Source of the DNA: an uncultured Lachnospiraceae bacterium
GTDB lineage: Bacteria > Bacillota > Clostridia > Lachnospirales > Lachnospiraceae
Direction of reading: 5' to 3'
NCBI GenBank assembly: GCA_944381535.1
Contig: CALWLN010000145.1
Location: forward strand, 1 to 39,921
Length of the DNA stretch: 39,921 bases
Below are positions 36,087-39,921 of the stretch, in pieces. A model generated the notes under the pieces. That model searched no databases, was not told the DNA's origin, and was given only the letters and a program-made list of their open reading frames with translations. The stretch's first letter is position 1. Each line of letters begins with the position of its first letter. The position numbers were made by a program, and so were the translations under genes.

Positions 36087-36934
36087 TGCTGTTCCATCCT
36101 GTTCCTTCTGGTAGCCAGTTCTTTCAAAATCACCAGGGCTACAACCACCACTGCCGCTGCTACTACCATCCCTAAGGCAAGGGCTGAACCGCTCTCGGCC
36201 CACTCCGCTTCCCACTCGATCAGCGGAGTGCCGCTGCTGGCCAGAAGCTCCGCAGCCGCCGCTGCGGCAAAGCCCACCACAGCGCCGATAACCACCTTTC
36301 CGTTGATCCCGCCCAGTCCGGTTTTCTCATCCCGGGGGCTCATGCCCAGAAGGGGTTCGATTTTGCCGTAAAGCTTCGGCACCAGGAACAGGGTGGGCAG
36401 CAGGCAGAACAGGATACCGGAAAACAGCAGGTCATTGAGGAACGCAAAGCCTTCCGTTGCAAATACGCTTTCCGGCAGTCCAGCTACCGCTTCAAAATCC
36501 TCCACCGCAAACTGCACCTTCAGAATATCCACCACGGTGCCCATCAGCAGCTGAAGGCCGGTGCCTGTGATGGCAGCCAGACCCACCATTTTACGGTTCT
36601 TGGGATTCTTCACCATCCGTCCGGCGATGTAGACGCCGATGGTTACGGTCAGAAATTTTTCCAGCTCTCCCAGGCCTCCGAACTGTCCCAGCATAATCTC
36701 GCTGAACACCAGCTCCCCGGTGGCCGCCCCCAAGGCCGCCGACAGCGGGTCAAACAGCATGGCCAGGGTCAAAGGGATAAAAAGAAAATACTCTACCGAA
36801 AATTCCACAAATCCCACCTGGAATTTGGGAATCAGCTCCGTGAACAGGGTGGCCAGCCCGTATAGCGCCATTGTCAATACGAAAATCATCAGCTTCTGCG
36901 ACTGTGTTGCAGTCTGTTTTTTTGCAAGTTCCAT
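36083..36934 (-). CDS. ECF transporter S component (substrate unknown)
   Basis: This 283-residue integral membrane protein begins with a charged stretch (ELAKKQTATQSQK) before helix 1, then FSVEYFLFIPLTLAMLFDPLSAALGAATGEL, the layout of ECF substrate-binding subunits. It is longer than the usual 170-220 residues. Extra C-terminal helices (GKVVIGAVVGFAAAAAAELL; ALALGMVVAAAVVVVALVIL) flank an acidic loop (IEWEAEWAESG). I cannot assign a vitamin or metal. As first gene of the S-A-A'-T-PHP-RpiR operon it should set the substrate. ATG 36934 has GGAGGATG upstream. Confidence 0.85.
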   Translation of the reverse strand: MELAKKQTATQSQKLMIFVLTMALYGLATLFTELIPKFQVGFVEFSVEYFLFIPLTLAMLFDPLSAALGAATGELVFSEIMLGQFGGLGELEKFLTVTIGVYIAGRMVKNPKNRKMVGLAAITGTGLQLLMGTVVDILKVQFAVEDFEAVAGLPESVFATEGFAFLNDLLFSGILFCLLPTLFLVPKLYGKIEPLLGMSPRDEKTGLGGINGKVVIGAVVGFAAAAAAELLASSGTPLIEWEAEWAESGSALALGMVVAAAVVVVALVILKELATRRNRMEQQ

Positions 36935-37250
36935 TTTTTCATCCTCCTACTATATGAATCGCTCGGAATTTTCAGCCCTGTCAAGGATACTCCTATGCCG
37001 GAAGCTCTCCCGGGCTGACGTACTCCCCGCCTTGATATAGGAAACGTCATAAATGTTTTCTTTATGACGTTTCCTGCGCCGATTTTTGCTGCGTGTAAAC
37101 GCAGAAATTTCCTTGCAAAAATCGTGCGCATCCCCCAGAGGGCTATAATAAACGGCAAATTTATTTGTCGTTTACTATAATTCCATTGTAATGCCGGCTA
37201 TGTAAAGCCGCTATCGCGCTTATGTAAAAATGTAATAAAATTTTCGTAAT
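36935..37250. other. 316-base gap with strong inverted repeats (ECF operon leader region)
   Basis: No gene is seen. On the minus strand, toward the S-component gene, the sequence can fold into several stems. A near-palindrome lies at 37144-37179 (17-base arms, two mismatches, 2-base loop). GATTTTTGC/GCAAAAATC (37081-37120) encloses CTGCGT/ACGCAG, and GGAAACGTCATAAA/TTTATGACGTTTCC (37040-37074) is a perfect 14-pair stem. A three-way-junction-like fold is closed by TCAGCCC/GGGCTGA (about 36972-37019). I recognise no riboswitch class. Since inverted repeats are symmetric, the plus strand could use them as well. Confidence 0.55.
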
Positions 37251-37310
37251 CATGCAAAATGAAAATATGAGTTTCGTTTTTTTGTTATCGTTACTTTTTT
37301 CGTTTTTCAG

Positions 37311-37339
37311 TGTAACCATCTGCCTTGTTTTTCCTTCTA
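37311..37339 (+). promoter_or_regulatory. Possible ECF-sigma autoregulated promoter
   Basis: TGTAAC (37311-37316), 17 bases, then CTTCTA (37334-37339) resembles the TGAAAC-N16-CGTC type used by Firmicute ECF sigma factors. It lies about 100 bases before the sigma gene. The match is imperfect. Confidence 0.25.
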
Positions 37340-37440
37340 TAAGGGTGAATGAGCACTACGGTTCATACGCAGATTTTGCGAAGGGTGATGCCGGACAGGC
37401 CGTGAACCGCAGCGAATGTGTAAGGAGGGAGGTATCGCCC

Positions 37441-37995
37441 ATGGAGGATAAGGCCATTGTCAAGCTATATTTGGACCGGGACCAGCAGGCTATCGAGGAG
37501 ACGGGAAAAAGCCATGGAGCGAAGCTTATGCGGCTTGCCTTTGGCATTCTGAAAAATCAGGAGGACGCGGAGGAGACCGTAAACGACACGTATCTTCGGG
37601 CATGGGATACCATCCCGCCTCAGATCCCGCAATTTTTATTCGCCTATCTGGCGAAAATATGCCGTTTTCTGGCATTTGACCGGCTGGATTGGAAGCAGGC
37701 CGGGAAGCGGAATGTCCCGTTGGTGGAACTGACCCAGGAGCTTGAGCTTTGCATTCCGGCTTCCCATATGGAACAGGCCGTCGAAATCCGGGAAATCGGC
37801 CGGCTGTTGACGGAATTTTTAAATAGCCTGCCCCGGGAACCCCGGCTGATTTTTATGCGCCGGTACTGGTTCGGGGATTCTATCCGGGAAATCGCAAAGC
37901 GGTACCATATCGGCGAGAGCAAGGTCAAAACCTCGCTGCACCGCACTCGAAACAAATTGAAACGTTATCTGGAAAAGGAGGAGATCACACTATGA
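37441..37995 (+). CDS. ECF-type sigma-70 family RNA polymerase sigma factor
   Basis: The 184-residue protein has sigma region 2 (MRLAFGILKNQEDAEETVND, with the typical ED-A-E-E pattern) and region 4 (FMRRYWFGDSIREIAKRYHI and SKVKTSLHRTRNKLKRYL), the group IV layout. ATG 37441 is behind GGAGGGAGG. The frame is open upstream to ATG 37252, which would add 63 mostly hydrophobic residues, but that start has no ribosome site. The stop overlaps the next start as ATGA, coupling it to the probable anti-sigma factor. Its regulon is unknown. Confidence 0.9.
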   Translation: MEDKAIVKLYLDRDQQAIEETGKSHGAKLMRLAFGILKNQEDAEETVNDTYLRAWDTIPPQIPQFLFAYLAKICRFLAFDRLDWKQAGKRNVPLVELTQELELCIPASHMEQAVEIREIGRLLTEFLNSLPREPRLIFMRRYWFGDSIREIAKRYHIGESKVKTSLHRTRNKLKRYLEKEEITL

Positions 37996-38924
37996 CCGGA
38001 AAAGAACTTTTAGAGGGATTCAGCCATGTAGACGGCACTCTTGTGGACGAGGCGGAATGGGAAAAGACCCCATCGAAGCTTGTAGTGACGGCTTCGTGGA
38101 TGAAATGGGCGGCTGCTGCCGCATGCCTGGGGCTGGTGCTTCTTGCGGCCTTTGGGGTGCTGTCAACTCTCTTCAAAAACGGCGACGCAATGCCACCCTC
38201 GGACAGAACCGACTTCATCGCCGGGGTCGATAAAGATGAGGAAGAAAGCTCCTCCGCCGGGGCGACAGGCAGCTCCCACACCGATATGCCTGATGAAATC
38301 TCTGTACTTACACTTAGCATGGATTCTATCTATGTCAATGAGCTGAGCCAAGTCTCCTCGGAGGCAAGCCGTGTATACATGGATCCGGAATTGTATGATA
38401 CCGTTTCCTGGAGCCGGGAGGAAGTTCTTGCTTATTACGGAAGGGATCTGAACCCGGCCTATATTCCCGCCGGTTTAGCGGCTGCTCCCGGCAACGGAAC
38501 CCTTGCGGCCACAGTTGCCGAGGACGGGACCGTGGCGGAGGATACGCTGTATCTTTCCTTTTATCACGATTATTATGAGGATGGCAGCCCCAGGCTGACG
38601 GAGGATGTGGCCGCTGCCAGGGGCTTTACATTGACCGCCTCGAAAATCGGGCTCCTTTCAGACTGCCTCTACCTTTTGCCGGAAAGCGAAGTGAAGTCTT
38701 CCGATATCGGAGGCGTGCCGGTCACCATCGGCTACCGCTCCATGCCCTGCGGGCCCTACGACCCCGAGACCCATGAACCGTCCGGTTACTACGATATGTA
38801 TGTGGCGGAATTTTCCCTGGACGGCATTCAGTGCCAGCTTGTGACAGAGCAGATGGGACTTGAAGAGGTAGTGAAGGTGGCTGCGTCTGTGATTACCGGG
38901 GAGAGGGAGATTGTGGTGGAGTGA
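37992..38924 (+). CDS. Single-pass membrane protein, probable anti-sigma factor
   Basis: The 310-residue protein has a cytoplasmic N-terminus (MTGKELLEGFSHVDGTLVDE), one membrane helix (about 36-60, WMKWAAAAACLGLVLLAAFG) and an extracellular domain of about 245 residues starting with a Ser/Asp/Glu-rich spacer. I do not recognise the outer domain. Overlap with the sigma gene, membrane topology and the short N-terminus of the type ELLEGF...VDEAE seen in Clostridial sigma-linked proteins suggest an anti-sigma factor or sensor. No zinc-binding HxxxCxxC motif is present. Confidence 0.75.
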   Translation: MTGKELLEGFSHVDGTLVDEAEWEKTPSKLVVTASWMKWAAAAACLGLVLLAAFGVLSTLFKNGDAMPPSDRTDFIAGVDKDEEESSSAGATGSSHTDMPDEISVLTLSMDSIYVNELSQVSSEASRVYMDPELYDTVSWSREEVLAYYGRDLNPAYIPAGLAAAPGNGTLAATVAEDGTVAEDTLYLSFYHDYYEDGSPRLTEDVAAARGFTLTASKIGLLSDCLYLLPESEVKSSDIGGVPVTIGYRSMPCGPYDPETHEPSGYYDMYVAEFSLDGIQCQLVTEQMGLEEVVKVAASVITGEREIVVE

Positions 38925-39289
38925 GAGGTAATACACGAAGCAAAAAATCGTAATTTCAGAAAAGCCAACCGGAGGGCGTAAATATTTATGTGTCTCTAAG
39001 TTAAAAATTCCTTTCTGATTGGAATCAGATATGTAGAGAAATGTAATTTATTCAATAAATTTGCTGTCACATTTCTTCCTTACTCTTAGTATTGCCAGTA
39101 AGGAATGGTTTATACATTTTTTTGCACATCAATCAGACATTTTTAGTATGTCAGAAATTTATGGGCGCTGCCCATACCCGGCCTCTGGAATAAGACCTGT
39201 TTTTCTGGCAATACTTTAAATGCCGACGGAATAAGGTCGGAACGACTTTTCCCTTTCTGGAAATTGGGGTCGTTCCGACTTTTTCTTTT
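38925..39289. repeat. Non-coding gap with nested inverted repeats beside the IS256 transposase
   Basis: No gene is seen in these 365 bases. There are short palindromes TCTGATT-GG-AATCAGA (39014-39029) and ATGGGC-GCT-GCCCAT (39161-39175). An 11-base inverted repeat AGTATTGCCAG (39088-39098) / CTGGCAATACT (39205-39215) lies farther apart. A hairpin GTCGGAACGAC (39236-39246) / GTCGTTCCGAC (39269-39279) is followed by TTTTTCTTTTTT on the plus strand. The last could block read-in to the transposase or be part of the IS end. The exact IS boundary cannot be set without its other end. Confidence 0.5.
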
Positions 39290-39921
39290 TTACAAATATC
39301 GGGTCAGTCGTTCTTCATGCAACAGTATCAGCTGACCGATCACCTGATCCCAGTTCCGGTACCGCTGGGTCCATTTCTTCATGATATTCTGGCTCGCGAG
39401 ATAGAGCATTTTTGCCAGTGAGGAATCACTGGGAAAGGCGCTTTTGGTCTTGGTCACTTTCCGGTACTGGCGGTTGACCCCCTCTATTATGTTGGTCGTA
39501 TACATGATCCTGCGGATATCTCCGGAAAACTGGAAAAACGGATTCAGATCTTCCCAGTTGTTTTCCCAGTTGCTTATGGCATAAGGATATTTTTTACCCC
39601 ATTTCTCTTTTAGTGCTGTCAACTCCGATTTTGCTGCTTCTTCCGTAGGAGCATTGTATACCGCTTTAAAGTCGGAAGCAAATTTTTTCAGATCATTATA
39701 GTTCACATATTTGAAGGAATTCCGCAGCATATGAATGACGCAGCGTTGGATCTGTGCTTGTGGGAATACTGCCTGGATAGCTTCACGGAAGCCCGGCAGT
39801 CCGTCCACACAGAAAAACAGGACATCCTGTACCCCGCGGTTTTTCAGGTCATTGAGCATCCCAAGCCAGAACTTTGAGGTTTCGTTTGCTCCAACCGTGA
39901 TGCTTAAGATCTCTTTATATC
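39290..39921 (-). mobile_element. IS256-family transposase, 3' part (runs off the window)
   Basis: The reading frame is open from the window edge (YKEILSITVGANETSKFW...) to the stop at 39290, about 210 residues of the C-terminal part of a mutator-type transposase (PF00872). Family marks: FFCVDGLPGF with the second catalytic Asp, QIQRCVIHMLRNSFKYV, and the catalytic Glu in TTNIIEGVNRQYRKVTK. An internal methionine should not be taken as the start. The N-terminus and first catalytic Asp lie outside the window. The visible part is intact. Confidence 0.93.

Noticed and set aside
36087-36215. Longer N-terminus of the fused ECF ATPase
   Set aside because: It lies inside the S-component gene in another frame and has no ABC-like residues; the ATGA-coupled start at 36086 gives the expected N-terminus.
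37252-37440. Hydrophobic N-terminal extension of the sigma factor as part of the protein
   Set aside because: ATG 37252 lacks a ribosome site, while ATG 37441 has GGAGGGAGG and gives a normal sigma length; kept only as a remark.

Overview
The window looks like chromosomal DNA of an anaerobic Firmicute, most likely a gut Lachnospiraceae (Clostridia). The evidence is the order rho - rpmE - DUF1385 - prmC - prfA, a DUF4364 protein, a TIGR01212 radical SAM protein, groESL behind a perfect CIRCE operator, cell-wall proteins ending in PKTG-D sorting motifs, and LplB/YtcP-type sugar permeases. The genus cannot be fixed from the window alone.

Region 1 (1-935) holds the 5' part of an AAA-ATPase-like/PD-(D/E)XK family gene with its own sigma-A promoter. 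It sits just beyond the terminator of the next operon.

Region 2 (936-21244) is a 19 kb one-direction locus for capture and breakdown of a glycan, read on the minus strand from 20098 to 936. In transcription order it encodes: a wall-anchored SGNH esterase, two ABC permeases, a solute-binding lipoprotein, a 1893-residue membrane-anchored Asp-box beta-propeller protein, a 1435-residue wall-anchored protein with four tandem ConA-like repeats, an FAD-dependent oxidoreductase, an N-acetylneuraminate lyase (NanA type) and a cytoplasmic beta-lactamase-fold hydrolase. A divergent AraC-family regulator starts at 20323. The lyase points to sialic acid as a substrate. My model is that the surface proteins bind and trim sialylated (perhaps O-acetylated) host glycans, the ABC system imports the product with an ATPase encoded elsewhere, and the cytoplasmic enzymes process it. 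No nanE/nanK or transporter ATPase gene is present here.

Region 3 (21380-31814) is mostly housekeeping: an Rpn-type PD-(D/E)XK protein with a heptad-repeat tail, prfA, prmC, a DUF1385 membrane protein, rpmE with a structured leader, rho with a long disordered insertion and a predicted leader made of three tandem hairpins, a divergent radical SAM gene and DUF4364 gene, then convergent groEL-groES.

Region 4 (31870-36934) is a compact minus-strand operon with ATGA-type overlaps: ECF transporter S component, fused double ATPase, T component, PHP-domain hydrolase and MurR/RpiR regulator. It looks like uptake and processing of an unidentified small molecule. Its upstream region (36935-37250) is full of strong inverted repeats.

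Region 5 (37251-39921) has an ECF sigma factor translationally coupled to a one-pass membrane protein (probable anti-sigma factor), a non-coding stretch rich in inverted repeats, and the 3' part of an IS256-family transposase that runs off the window.
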